Below are positions 11,208-23,100 of a stretch of DNA of 64,000 nucleotides, piece by piece. Under the pieces are notes generated by a model, which was not told the DNA's origin, did no database searches, and saw nothing but the letters and a program-made list of their open reading frames with translations. Made by a program: the position numbers and the translations under genes. How positions within the stretch are numbered: the first letter of the stretch is position 1; every line of letters begins with the position of its first letter. The stretch is from Notolepis coatsorum (lineage: Eukaryota; Chordata; Actinopteri; Aulopiformes; Paralepididae): NCBI GenBank assembly GCA_963971535.1, contig OZ020593.1, forward strand, positions 20,803,384-20,867,383, in the 5' to 3' direction.

Positions 11208-12095
11208 TGGTGAGCTTCAGCTAACAAAATATTTATACAGCGGAGTAGACAAAACTGAGTGGGTGCTTTGTACAGATATGGGGTGAGCGGCGTAGAAGGA
11301 TAGCGGAGAGGTGATAAGAAAGCACAGTGTTTGACAGACATGGGGTGAGTGATGGTCGACGGGTAGGGGTGGGGCGTATGTGTAAGAGCACAGAGTGCAT
11401 GCTGATCATTTTCCATATCAATAGGCTATCGTCTTTCACACACTCGGAAACCGCCGTCTCAAATCAAGTTATGTACGTACTAGTTTGGATCTCGTCTCGA
11501 ACTTTGATTCCTGGGTTTCGAGGCAGGGGGGGGGGGGGGGGGGGTATCATACTCAAGGCCAGTTCGCCTGCCACAGCTGCTCGCACGCGATGGTCGAGGA
11601 GGGAGAGGGGGAGATGGGGGGGCGAGGTGGGAGGCGATGACAGCTGGTCCCGGTGTGTAGTTTATTACAGCAGCGTAAGGGCCCGGGCAGCCGCATGGCT
11701 CTCCCCCCAGAACCTGAGAACACAGATTGCCAGAAATAGGCCTATAATTTGAAACAAGTTTTTATTTATTTTTGTTACTATAGATGTTTTCATACTTGAT
11801 GAGATGCTAGTCTCTCATCACAGACCACTAATCAGGCATAGTCCGGCCTGCAGTATAATCTACTCTCAAATGCTTTGGGCCCAAGTCATATCTTCTCAGC
11901 TGCCACAATGTGGGCTAGTTATAGGCTACTTTTTATTTCCAGAGGGAAGCATTCCAAAGTGGACCAGGCCTAGTTGATGTGTGTTGCAGAATCTGATCCT
12001 GTTGCAATGGTTACCAAAAAAAATAATGTGGTTGAGGTTACCTGGATTATGAGTTCTGCTATAGTCTTTATAAAACTCTTAAGACTGGTTTCAAA
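11208..12095. other. Unassigned sequence with a poly-G run
   Basis: A G run lies at 11526-11544. No gene or repeat is recognised; a 141-codon open frame crossing the poly-G has no similarity and biased composition. Confidence 0.5.
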
Positions 12096-12480
12096 CCTGT
12101 AACTTCAAACGGTTGAAGAGGAGATATGAATATTCTATATCCCTTACCTACTCTTACTAGTTACGCTGCTGGCCAGTACGACTTACTACCATAGTGTCTT
12201 TATACCTGTATCACTGTACATATTAATACTACAACTCTGTACATAGATCTGATTAGCACCATTACTCAGTAGTACTAATTTATATATTTCATACCCAGTT
12301 TAATCACCTGTACATTGTATATCACTATTGCACTTTACTGTTACATTTGCACTCTGGTTGGATGCCAAACTTATTTTCATTGTACTGTGTACTTGTGCTG
12401 TATGATGACAATACATCTGAATCTAATCTAAAAACCTGTACCTTCAAACAGGGGAAGAGGAGATATGAATATATTATATA
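12096..12480 (+). mobile_element. CR1/L2-like LINE 3' UTR flanked by 45-bp direct repeats
   Basis: The body (about 12140-12432) runs from CCCTTACCTACTCTTACTAG to GATGACAATACATCTGAATC with a TAATC-type tail, and matches 39460-39815 (plus) and 49180-49520 (minus). It is flanked by imperfect direct repeats: 12096-12142 (ACCTGTAACTTCAAACGG...) and 12433-12480 (ACCTGTACCTTCAAACAG...), both ending AGGAGATATGAATAT. Confidence 0.7.
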
Positions 12481-12566
12481 TATTCATAATTCATTCATAA
12501 TAATATTTGATGACTATATTAACTGTATATTCTCAGCAATGGTTCTAGAGAAAGATGACCCATGTT

Positions 12567-13612
12567 AGTTAGTTACTGTGGTTAGCTTCTGCAGGGCAGT
12601 ATAGTTACTGTGGTTAGCTTCTGCAGGGCAGTATAGTTACTGTGGTTAGTTTCTGCATGGCAGTGTAGTTACTGTGGTTAGTTTCTGCAGGGCAGTATAG
12701 TTACTGCGGTTCGTTTCTGCAGGGCAGTATAGTTACTGTGGTTAGTTTCTGCAGGGCAGTATAGTTACTGCGGTTAGTTTCTGCAGGGCAGTGTAGTTAC
12801 TGCGGTTAGTTTCTGCAGGGCAGTGTAGTTACTGTGGTTAGCTTCTGCAGGGCAGTGTAGTTACTGTGGTTAGCTTCTGCAGCGCAGTGTAGTTACTGCG
12901 GTTAGCTTCTGCAGCGCAGTGTAGTTACTGCGGTTAGCTTCTGCAGCGCAGTGTAGTTACTGCGGTTAGCTTCTGCAGGGCAGTGTAGTTACTGTGGTTA
13001 GTTTCTGCAGGGCAGTGTAGTTACTGTGGTTAGTTTCTGCAGGGCAGTGTAATTACTGCGGTTAGTTTCTGCATGGCAGTGTAGTTACTGTGGTTAGCTT
13101 CTGCAGGGCAGTGTAGTTACTGTGGTTAGTTTCTGCAGGGCAGTGTAGTTACTGTGGTTAGCTTCTGCAGGGCAGTGTAGTTACTGCGGTTAGCTTCTGC
13201 AGGGCAGTGTAGTTACTGCGGTTAGTTTCTGCAGGGCAGTGTAGTTACTGTGGTTAGCTTCTGCAGGGCAGTGTAGTTACTGTGGTTAGCTTCTGCAGGG
13301 CAGTGTAGTTACTGCGGTTAGTTTCTGCAGGGCAGTGTAGTTACTGTGGTTAGCTTCTGCAGGGCAGTATAGTTACTGTGGTTAGCTTCTGCAGGGCAGT
13401 GTAGTTACTGTGGTTAGCTTCTGCAGGGCAGTGTAGTTACTGTGGTTAGCTTCTGCAGGGCAGTGTAGTTACTGTGGTTAGTTTCTGCAGGGCAGTGTAG
13501 TTACTGCGGTTAGTTTCTGCAGGGCAGTGTAGTTACTGCGGTTAGCTTCTGCAGGGCAGTGTAGTTACTGCGGTTAGTTTCTGCAGGGCAGTGTAGTCAC
13601 TGCGGTTAGCTT
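12567..13612. repeat. 32-bp minisatellite, about 32 units
   Basis: Unit GTTAGCTTCTGCAGGGCAGT then GTAGTTACTGTG. Most variation sits at a few fixed positions: TG versus CG in ACTGYGGTTAG, C versus T in TAGYTTCTG, and GGG versus GCG. The stop TAG is frequent, so it is non-coding. Confidence 0.97.
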
Positions 13613-14128
13613 CAGTACACATCAAACGGCTTCAACAACAGGCCATGGAGAAGCGGCATAACATTGAGCCAACTAATCCATTATTAAAATAGTCGCCAAC
13701 AACTATCTTTTATAATCGAGTAGTTATCGATTAGTAGTTGTAGCTCTATTGCAGGGGGTTAAATCTGTTAGAAACAAAACAACATCGAGTATAACCCCCC
13801 CCCCCCCCCCCCACCAGAACCTGAGAACCGACACCTGTCACCTTAGCAACCCCCTCCCCCTCCCATGTTTGCATATATATACACACACACACACACACGT
13901 ACAAAACACACAGATATTAAGCTGTGGAAGGGGTTGGGAAGTTGGGAATATCTCCACGAGGAGCTGATGAGATCTGCTTGGCAGGCGCCCAGACGCCACC
14001 TCTCCCTGAATAGTGTTTGAAGTCGTAAACACTCGGCCTGGTGGCTGCCGGGGCAGAGGCACCACGACGGGCTGGGAGCATTCTCTCCTCTCCTCTACTC
14101 ATCTCACACCAAAAAAAATGTATGTTTA
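13613..14128. other. Unassigned sequence with poly-C and a short AC run
   Basis: A C run lies at 13795-13812 and (AC)n at about 13882-13900. No gene is recognised. Confidence 0.5.
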
Positions 14129-15022
14129 GGGCGGCTAAGTGGCGCAGTGGGCAAGGCGCTCGCCACTAACGCAGGAGATGCTGGGTTCGAGCCCAGCTCT
14201 CGGTGTTGCTTCCGGCTTGGCCGGCCGTCATACTAATACAATTGGGCAGTGTTAGAGGGTGGGAAAGCCGGTGGGTGGGTGGGGATCGGACGTTGTGGAC
14301 ACAGCGACTCCTACAGGTCGGTTGGTGCGCCTGTACAGCAGAATCAGGAAGTGTCGGGGGCAGCGTGAGCTAGGGATGGGTACCTTTCACATTTGAACCG
14401 ATACGGTACCGGTACCTGTGAATCGATACCGGTACCCAACGGTACCTTTTTTCGGTACTTTAGTCTCAAAAGAATTTATTTACCTACCTCAGTCGTGAAA
14501 AAAATAATCCAAACTTCAAATAACTACAATTTCGACCGTTTTCGGCTTGCCATTGCTCCGACTGCTTTGTTGTTGAATCAAGTCAAATCCTAGGTAAGCA
14601 TATATTGTGCGTGTGAACGTTGACATGAAAAGAAAAAAAGCAAAAGAAAAAAAAAAGTTAAGAAAAAAGTTAAAAAAAAAAAAAAAAAAAAAACTATCAC
14701 ACTTGACTCGATATTCGGTAGTACCGACGTGTTTCGGTTCGGTACCTCAAAAGTACCGAATTCGGTACCCATCCCTAGTGTGAGCCCTCCCACGCGTTAC
14801 TCCTCGCCACTGAGAGATTGCGCTGTTCAGGTGAAAAGATGCGACGGCTGCCTCCTCGTGTACCGGAGGGGACACGTGATGCAAGGCTTGGTCCTCATTG
14901 CAGCCGACCAGTGGGAGGCATAGTCTAGCAACGTTCGAGACAGGGGAGGGTAGAATTGGATAATACGAAATTGGGATGGAGAAAAATAGAAAATGGGGAG
15001 AAAAAGTAGATACAAAAAATAA
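14129..15022 (+). repeat. Composite SINE (type 2), split by a MITE
   Basis: The tRNA-like head GGCGGCTAAGTGGCGCAGTG has B box GGTTCGAGCCC. The body resumes after the 14371-14777 insertion with GAGCCCTCCCACGCGTTACT and ends in GGGGAGAAAAAGTAGATACA. Flanking TATGTTTA (left) and TATGTTTTA (right) may be its TSD. Full-length apart from the insert, about 490 bp when joined. Confidence 0.85.
14371..14777. mobile_element. hAT-like MITE inside the SINE
   Basis: Terminal inverted repeats TAGGGATGGGTACC and GGTACCCATCCCTA bound a 407-bp non-coding element rich in GGTACC. The 8-bp TSD is GCGTGAGC (14363-14370) and GTGTGAGC (14778-14785), one mismatch. The uninterrupted SINE sequence is visible in the copy at 1162-1648. 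Confidence 0.88.
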
Positions 15023-15109
15023 TTATGTTTTATTTGGAATTATACATGCATACTATTCAGATATATCGGAGCTTCAACTTGGTTTTATGGACATTTTAAG
15101 GATATAAAG

Positions 15110-15362
15110 ACCCTGTGTACACTGCTTACTTTTACTCGTACTCATAGTATATATTCTGATTCTAATTATTTATTGCCTATATTTATTTTAACATATTACT
15201 AATATAACTAGGGCAAACAGATGGTCATATAGCAAATATATTGCCTATATGTCTTTTTACTATTACCCTGCCTGTACCTCCCCTCCCCCTCCCCCATGCT
15301 ACTATAACACCCATATTTCCCCCAAGGGGATCAAGAAAGGAATACCTTATCTTATCTTATCT
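15110..15362 (+). mobile_element. L2-like LINE 3' end with (CTTAT)n tail
   Basis: 3' UTR with CCTGCCTGTACCTCCCCTCC, then the hairpin-type end TTTCCCCCAAGGGGATCAAG then AAAGGAATAC, then CTTAT repeats. 5'-truncated and non-coding. Confidence 0.75.
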
Positions 15363-15574
15363 TAAGACTATAAGTCATAGGATTTGTCAACTAATCGATT
15401 TCATTGATTTCATCGACAACTCTGTAGAATAGTGTTTCTCACATGCAGTCAGTCATGCAGAAGAACCTCTTAAAGTCTGGTCTTTGCAGAAGAAATTACT
15501 CTTTCTTCCTGGAAAGAAAGAATAAAAAATCAACTCAGAAAAGTCTTGGTCGACTAAGAGCTTATCTTATCTAA

Positions 15575-15880
<306 letters not shown>

Positions 15881-16243
15881 TAGAGACTCACTCCCCCACC
15901 CTTCATAAGTATAGTAGTAGTTGTGTCTCCAGTCCAGTAGCAGATGCCTCCTAAAGTGACTTGGTGTTTTTCTTCTTCGTCTCCTCTAATGTTTCAGCCA
16001 TTGTAGCCTCAGTAACAGTAGGTGTAAGTTAACTCCTCACCCATGGGAGAACATCACCTCCCGATACCATCGGAGCACAAAGAGCAGGATTCAGGTTCAT
16101 TTATCAGCAGCTGACAGATCTCGGACACAGGATGTGAGCCGCATTATGTAACAAACTAAGGATGTCATACGTTTTTGAGCCGGAGCCCGGTATGACTGCA
16201 GCCTTACGCCGAGTAGCTCCGCTGGGTTTGGTAAAATGTCTAA
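15881..16243. other. Unassigned sequence
   Basis: Nothing recognisable apart from a CT run at about 15869-15880 at the boundary. Confidence 0.4.
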
Positions 16244-16878
16244 TGCCTCGTCTCCACCAGCCAGGGTATAGCCGTACTGTGGCCTCGTCTCCACTAACCA
16301 GGGTTTAGCCGTGCTGTGGCCTTGTCTCCACCAGCCAGGGTTTAGCCGTGCTGTGGCCTCGTCTCCACCAGCCAGGGTTTAGCCGTGCTGTGGCCTCGTC
16401 TCCACCAGCCAGGGTTTAGCCGTGCTGTGGCCTTGTCTCCACTAGCCAGGGTTTAGCCGTGCTGTGGCCTTGTCTCCACTAGCCAGGGTTTAGCCGTGCT
16501 GTGGCCTCGTCTCCACTAACCAGGGTTTAGCCGTGCTGTGGCCTCGTCTCCACTAACCAGGGTTTAGCCGTGCTGTGGCCTTGTCTCCACTAGCCAGGGT
16601 TTAGCCGTGCTGTGGCCTTGTCTCCACTAGCCAGGGTTTAGCCGTGCTGTGGCCTCGTCTCCACTAACCAGGGTTTAGCCGTGCTGTGGCCTCGTCTCCA
16701 CTAACCAGGGTTTAGCCGTGCTGTGGCCTCGTCTCCACTAGCCAGGGTTTAGCCGCGCTGTGGCCTCGTCTCCACTAACCAGGGTTTAGCCGTGCTGTGG
16801 CCTCGTCTCCACTAGCCAGGGTTTAGCCGTGCTGTGGCCTCGTCTCCACTAGCCAGGGTTTAGCCGTGCTGTGGCCTG
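16244..16878. repeat. 37-bp minisatellite, about 17 units
   Basis: Unit GCCAGGGTTTAGCCGTGCTG then TGGCCTCGTCTCCACTA. Variants cluster at CCTCGTC versus CCTTGTC and at CACTAG, CACTAA and CACCAG. Non-coding. Confidence 0.97.
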
Positions 16879-17324
16879 TCTGGTACACAGTGAGCGTCTC
16901 CATTGTCTTTAGAACCTGGCCAGACCTGGCTGGACCCTGCCTGAGACACACATTTCACAACCTGGCCACACCTGGCTGGGACTGTTGTATCATCACGGTT
17001 TAGCTTGTGTACCACAGTTGCTGGTGCAAATTATTTAAAGTTGCCTAGCAACCAGAGAGTTTACAAGATGAACATAGCTAATGGAGACAAGGCATAACAC
17101 AGTAGCATCTCAGTGATACTTGTTGAGGAAGGGCAGAATGTTTTTTTCTTTCTTTCACTTCCCCTGCCTAGCTCTGGGGGACTCGAACCTTCTGGTCACA
17201 CAAGGTCTCCTTTCTAACCCTCAGGCTTCCTATGTACAGATATAGATATAGTATCTACAGATATGTAAAGAGGATTATATGCAGGTATGTACAGACAGAT
17301 GAGGAGGACATATATATATCTATA
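16879..17324. other. Spacer with a SINE-like and a LINE-like remnant
   Basis: On the minus strand GGTTAGAAAGGAGACCTTG and AGGTTCGAGTCCCCC (about 17163-17220) look like a decayed tRNA-type head. The stretch 17225-17324 (AGATATAGATATAGTATCTA) matches LINE 3' UTR sequence at 49400-49520 and continues after 21256, so the MITE below probably landed in it. Confidence 0.5.
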
Positions 17325-17671
17325 TTAAGGCTGTCAATCGATAAAAATATTTAATCTGATTAATCGCATGATTGTCCATAGTTAACTCGCGATTAATTGC
17401 AAATTAATCACATATTTTGTATCTGTTCTAAACCTTAAATGGATCCTTTTCAAGTTTTAATACTCTTATCAACATGAGAGTCAACAAATGCTTGCTTTAT
17501 GCAGCCATTTAACACAAAAGGATGACCCTCATGCATTGCAAATTTGCATCAAATTCAAAACAGAGTGATGCACAAAATTACTTAAAAGAAAATAATAATT
17601 TAAAACAATGAATAAAGTGTGCATGAAATAATAGGGGAAGAAAACGTTAGGAACTTGTTACATTCACCCAC

Positions 17672-17797
<126 letters not shown>

Positions 17798-17933
17798 ATT
17801 CAATTCAATTCAAATGGGCTTTATTGACATGGGAAACATACGTTTACATTGCCAAAGCCAAACAAAACAAAACAATCAAACAGAGAAAACAAAATAAATC
17901 AGTACATTACAGACGGAATTTCTAGTACAGTCT

Positions 17934-18596
17934 TTATGGTGGTTGCATTCCGCTGGATGTCCTTTTCTTGTCACAGCAGCTCACAAATCTTGCTGCTGTG
18001 TTTGCACATTCTTGTATTTCTCCCAGTAGGTATGGGAGTTTTGAGTTATTGTCCATGTTTTCAAAGTCTCTTTGGGTGTTTGCAATTTGTGGGAAGTATA
18101 TGTCTCTGATGTCTTGGTATAGTGGGCAAGTTGTTAAGAAGTGGAGCTCGGTTTCCACCTCATCTTGTGTGCAGTGGGTGCATAGTCTGTCTTCTCTTGG
18201 GAGCCAGGTCTGCCTATGGCGGCCTTTCTCAATGGCTAGGCTGTGCTCGCTGAGTCTGTACCTAGTCAAGGATCTTCTTAGTTTTGGGTCAGTCACGGTG
18301 CTCAGGTATTCTGCCATTGTGTACTCTCTGTTTAGGGCCAAATAGCATTTCAATTTGCTCTGGTTTTGGGTTGTTTCTTTCCAATGTGTCAGATAGTTTT
18401 CTTTTTGTTTTCTTATAATTTGATTTAGTCCAGTGTGGTTACTGTCTGGTGGTTCTGCTTGTGTTTGTGAGCAGAGTCCCAGAACCATCTGGCTGAGTGG
18501 GCATCTATCGAGGGTCTCTCTGTGGGTGAGGGCTATGTTGTGGAGTGTGTCTGGGTCGCTTTCTTTTAGGTGGTTGTGGAATTTGAATGCTCTTTT
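17934..18596 (-). pseudogene. LINE-A C-terminal region with zinc-knuckle-like motif
   Basis: The minus-strand frame ends with RLCTHCTQDEVETELHFLTT then CPLYQD, a CxxC-H-C arrangement found at the C terminus of several non-LTR ORF2 proteins. It is followed by a stop and the 3' UTR. The join to the previous segment near 18597 is out of frame. Confidence 0.78.
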
Positions 18597-18912
18597 TTAA
18601 ATTTTTATGATTAGTGGGTATCTTCCTAGTTCTGCTCTGCATGCATTATTTGGCGTTTTCCGTTGGGTGCGGAGAATGGATTTGCAAAATTCTGCATGCA
18701 GAGTCTCAATTGGGTGTTTGTCCCATTTGGTGAAGTCTTGGTTTGCAAGTGGGCCCCAGACTTCACAACCATATAGGGAAATCGGTTCTATGACGGAGTC
18801 TAATATTTTGAGCCAGATTTTGACTGGAATGTCTAATATGATTTTTATGGCATAAAAAGCCCTTCTTGCTTTGTCTCTCAGGTCGTTCACAGCTTGATTG
18901 AAGTTCCCTGTA
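18597..18912 (-). pseudogene. LINE-A connector region after the RT
   Basis: It continues the LINE after the hAT insert with GNFNQAVNDLRDKARRAFYA and then SLYGCEVWGP, typical of the thumb/connector of non-LTR elements. The first residues of the nominal open frame lie in hAT sequence. Confidence 0.8.
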
Positions 18913-19226
18913 CAGGGAGCGAAATTAACTTTTTGACTCACCGGCCAGTGGCGGGTAGATGGGAAGAGTCTACCCGCCAAGCATATTTCTTACCTGCCAA
19001 TATATATTTTATATATACATTTTTTTTTTAAATAAAATATATATTATATAATCATACTTGTAGTTGTATTATCTGCGAGACATCGCCACCACGCAATAAG
19101 TCAAAATGCTTGCTATCTGCAAACAGCTCCACTGTCTGTTTTGGCTGTGTTGCTCTTCTAGAAAAATAATCCTTTCAGGGTTGCCTATTGAAATACTGTA
19201 CACTTTCCTACTGTACACTTTCCTGA

Positions 19227-19378
19227 TTAATTGAAATGGGGGACCCTGATGTAAACAAGACGAAAGTCTTTCTCTGGTCTGCATCCCCTTAACAATTGTG
19301 TGTATTGAGCTGTACTGTATTGTACCCATTCTGCAATCTGTTAATAAAGTTTTCAATCAATCAATCAATCAATCAATC
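19227..19378 (+). mobile_element. LINE-B 3' end fragment (innermost layer)
   Basis: Short 5'-truncated copy: GGGGGACCCTGATGTAAACA ... CTGTTAATAAAGTTTTCAAT and a (CAAT)n tail. Same family as 2995-3385, 25675-27521 and 36211-37513. Confidence 0.88.
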
Positions 19379-19568
19379 ACACCTCCAGTACAGAAACATT
19401 GTTTGAGTTTGCGTGTCAGGTAGACCATTGATTGACAGTCGAGTCTGCCAATTACATCACATCGCTTGCACTCCGGTGCTGCAGCTGGACCCATTGCCCA
19501 CCTCTGCTGTTGATAACGCTAGCCAAGTTATTATACACACAGATACACAGTGGGCCAGTGACTTTGGT

Positions 19569-19650
19569 GTAGGGGTGTAACAATGCATCGATCCTAAGGG
19601 GGAAATTCAACTGCATCGATTTGAAAATGTTAGAATAGATTATCGCAATT
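19569..19650. mobile_element. Single end of an hAT-like MITE
   Basis: TAGGGGTGTAACAATGCATC resembles the termini at 46167 and 21757, but no matching opposite end was found nearby. Confidence 0.4.
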
Positions 19651-20227
19651 TTAATGTGTACACGTTATGTTATTGTCATGTCTGTTACAGCCAACACACC
19701 GACATACGCTACTGCATCAACGTTATGATTAACAAAGCAAGGCATTCGTTTTGTTGCATTAACGTTATATTACTATTGCTATCGATAAATCTAGGTGTTC
19801 TAAAATCTATTGCTATTGGTAAGAGAGACTATAATAAGTTGGTGTCTCGGAAAACGAGAGCCCTGATCGCGGAGTTTCAGGAAGTAAACAAGAAAAATGA
19901 GAGCTTCCGATTGGTCATTTGCTTTATTTCCCATGAAACCAGTCACTTCACTCTACTGTGATTGGCTTGAGTGCAATGTGGGACTTGTAGTTTTTTAACG
20001 ATCTCGCAGCGGAGGAAAAAAAAGACGAGAGAGGCTATAATCTGTATTCGCACAGCGTGCGCGTAATTGATTTTTACCGTTCGCATACAAATATTTTTAG
20101 GGGCCTGCTTATGAACTACACGTCTACACGCCACACGGCGGGCAGCCCTCTAAGTGTCATGCGCCAAAGGTAAAAACAGACCGCCCCTGGCGGGCGGCGG
20201 GCTTTAGTTTCGGTCCCTGTCCCTGTA

Positions 20228-21027
20228 GCACTGATGTTTAGGCCGAGATATGTGTAGTTTTTTGTGTGTTCTAGGGAAATTGTGTCTAGGAGGAATTTGT
20301 GTTTTTGTTGTTGTAGGCTGGGCCTTTTTAGTTTTGTTTAGGTTTACTGTCAGTGCCCATGTCTGGGAGAATTTGTGCAGAAGGTCAAGGTGCTGCTGTA
20401 GCCCTTCTTTTGTTGGGGACAGCAGCACCAGGTCATCTGCAAACAGTAGGCATTTGACTTCTGTGTTTGCTAGGGGGATGCCAGGTGCTGCAGTTTGTTC
20501 CAATGTTTTTGCCAGTTCATTTATGTATATGTTGAAGAGGGTTGGACTCAAACTGCACCCCTGTCTAACCCCACGGCATTGAGGGAAGAAGTCTGTGTGT
20601 TTTCCCTCAATCCTCACAGCACATGTGTTGTTGGTGTACATTGACTTTATGAAGTCGTAGGTTTTCCCTCCAATGCCACTATCTAACAGTTTGTACAGCA
20701 GACCCTCGTGCCAAATTGAGTCGAATGCTTTTTGGAAGTCAACGAAACAGGAGTATACTTTGCTTTTATTTTTATTTATTTGGTTGTCGATTAGGGTGCT
20801 GAGGGTGAGAATGTGGTCTGTTGTACGGTGATTTGGTAGGAAGCCAATCTGTGATTTGCTCAAGGTATTGTTGTTTGTGAGGAAATGTGTGAGTCTGTGG
20901 TTAATGATCATACAGAGGATTTTTCCAAGGTTGCTGTTGACACAGATCCCACGGTAATTGTTTGGGTCATATTTGTCTCCCTTTTTGTGGAGCGGTGTTA
21001 TGAGTCCTTGGTTCCAGATATTATATA
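20228..21027 (-). pseudogene. LINE-A reverse transcriptase domain (fragment)
   Basis: An open frame on the minus strand carries canonical non-LTR reverse transcriptase blocks: GLITPLHKKGD and NNYRGICV (template contact), FVDFQKAFDSIWH (motif A, catalytic Asp), GVRQGCSLSPTLFNIYINEL (motif B), and LLFADDLVLLSPT (motif C, FADD in place of YADD). The palm core is intact here, but the N-terminal endonuclease is missing because of 5' truncation. The frame also shifts shortly before the hAT insertion, since the block YLGLNISATGNF is rebuilt only in another frame. The first residues of the nominal frame (MCVCERERE) come from the adjoining CT/CA repeat and are not LINE. Confidence 0.88.
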
Positions 21028-21344
21028 TCTCTCTCTCTCTCTCACACACACACACTTTGAGTCAGAAACAAACATAGTATCAATGAGAGTATCAATAATA
21101 CACCTGAGTGAAGTCTAGTAAAAGAAATTATTTTAACGCCACTATTTTGTTTAATGCAAGATTAGCGTTTTAATCTTGCGTTAAAAAAACTAGTGGCGTT
21201 AAAAGAATTGTGCGTTAACTTTCTTTTACTAGATTAATTCACTTTGACAGCCTTAACATATATACGGTATATACAGCAATTATGCATAGTTGAATGGGTT
21301 ATATGCAGGTATATTTAGACAGATATGGATGTGTATAATATGGT

Positions 21345-21555
21345 AAATGGTGCATTTATATATATCGCTTTTATCCAAAACACTTTACAATTTGTTCCTC
21401 ACATTTTACCCATTCACACACCGACGGCGGAGGCAACCATGCAAGGTGCTAGCCTTGCTCAAGGACACTTCGACACGCTCCCCGGGAGGAGTGGGAATCA
21501 AACCGAGAAACTCCTGCTCCCGAACCGGGAAACTCCAGAGCCACATTTATATAAA
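21345..21555 (-). repeat. tRNA-derived SINE (type 1), partial
   Basis: In reverse it shows GGTTTGATTCCCACTCCTCC, GTGTCCTTGAGCAAGG and the end ATTGTAAAGTGTTTTGGATA. The tRNA head is degraded. Confidence 0.75.
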
Positions 21556-21756
21556 TGTATATACAGCATTGGACATGCCATCATACAGAGTTATATTAAA
21601 TCAACTCTGATTGAGAATCTCAGTGTTGGCCCAGGAACATGGGTCTGTTCCGCCCTCTTCAAATATTACTCTCAGGTCTGTAATACACGGACTTCAACAT
21701 TCCTATAAATCCTTATAAGTACACTGAGACGGCTCTACGTGACCTGCAGTGTGTAG

Positions 21757-22785
21757 TAGGGGTGGACGGTATAAACGGTATACGGTATAAACGGTATGAA
21801 TTTGCTCTACGGTATGGATTTTGCCTATACCGTGTAACCGGTAGTGCAGCTCTAAAATAGCAATGACGTCATGTAACCACAGCGCGACTATTTCACTCGC
21901 ATTTGCCCCTAAAAATAGATAGAATTAGTCATAGATAATAGATATGTGCGAACTGGAAAAAGTTATTTAGGAGGCTTCGCGCAGTGGGCGTGCCAGCCCC
22001 TCCCGCACGCATGTAAACACGGGTCTACTAGTCTAGTAGTCTAGTGGGACGGGACGTCTCCCTGAGCTAACGTTAGCTTAGCTACCGTTACAAAATGACC
22101 CAGTCAACTATTCACTTTTAGTTTAATACATGATGAGGCATTGTCTAACCGAACGGTATCTAGTCGGCCAGCTACCGATAGCTCCTGACATCAACAAACG
22201 CTCCATCAAGTCTAGTAGAGAGTAGACGTGTATGATAGCTCCGTTAGCCGTTAGCTCACGTTAACGCAAGTTGGTTCACCGTTCAAAACGAAATGTCCCA
22301 TTGAACTAAATAATTCACTGAGGCGTTGTATTAACGTTATATATCCGGCTAGCAGTAGCTACAGATAGCTCCTGATATCAATGTCTTATAACACTGATTC
22401 GATGCGTATTCGAGCTGAGGGCTTGTGAATGTGATTTAACGTTATACCAATACTAGGGCCCAGCTGCAGCGCCGGTGAATCCTGGCCGTAGCTCGAGGCT
22501 ACTCGAGTATAGGTCCAGCTGCAGCTCCGGAGAATACTGGCCGTAGCTGGAGGCTACTAATGTACACACAGACAGTGGAGCTTGTTGCGTGGTGGCGATG
22601 TCTCGCAGATAATACAAGTACAAGTCTAATTATATAATATATATATTTTATATAAAAAAAAAAAAATTATATAAAATTAAAAAAATTTTTTTTATCAAAA
22701 ACGATGATACCGTGATATATACCGTTACCGTCTATGCTTCAAATTATACCGTGATATAAATTTTAGACCATACCGTCCACCCCTA
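21757..22785. mobile_element. hAT-like MITE (TAGGGGTGGACGG family)
   Basis: Ends TAGGGGTGGACGGTAT and ATACCGTCCACCCCTA with a perfect 8-bp TSD GTGTGTAG (21749-21756 and 22786-22793). 1029 bp, non-coding, with many ACGGTAT motifs near the ends and GCTAACGTTAGCTTAGCTAC inside. Confidence 0.92.
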
Positions 22786-22861
22786 GTGTGTAGCAACCCT
22801 CTGAAGAAGAGAGGGATTAATTTCAGGAAGCAGAACACCCCGAGGCCCTTCTGGAGAAAGA

Positions 22862-23092
22862 CAACCTCAGTTCAGTTCAGTTCAGTTCAGTTCATTTTTA
22901 TTTCGGGTTTTGGACACAAACAATGGTCATTCCAGTAAATCGCCAACGTTTTACCAGCTGCTATTGCAGCATTGTCCAATTGTCCGAAAAGGGCTAGGGA
23001 GAAGCACTATAGGCTTGTCGGGCCCTACCCCTGAAGACTTATGTTTCATACAGTATATATATATATTTTTTTTTACATACATAATAGTACAT
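22862..23092 (-). mobile_element. LINE/SINE 3' end with (TGAAC)n tail
   Basis: On the minus strand the sequence ends AAATAAAAATGAACTGAACT with TGAAC repeats, like 48832-49020. No coding part is visible. Confidence 0.5.
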
Positions 23093-23100
23093 ACATATAG

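Larger units (their letters stand above)
18913..20219. mobile_element. hAT-like element inside LINE-A
   Basis: Ends CAGGGAGCGAAATTAA and TTTAGTTTCGGTCCCTG (imperfect inverted repeats) with a perfect 8-bp TSD TCCCTGTA (18905-18912 and 20220-20227). 1307 bp, no transposase recognised. It contains a LINE-B tail (19227-19378) and a MITE-like end at 19569. Its segment 19030-19130 also occurs, inverted, in the MITE at 21757-22785. Confidence 0.87.

Noticed and set aside
7862..13612. CRISPR-like arrays
   Set aside because: The units are contiguous tandem repeats without unique spacers, and the genome is vertebrate.
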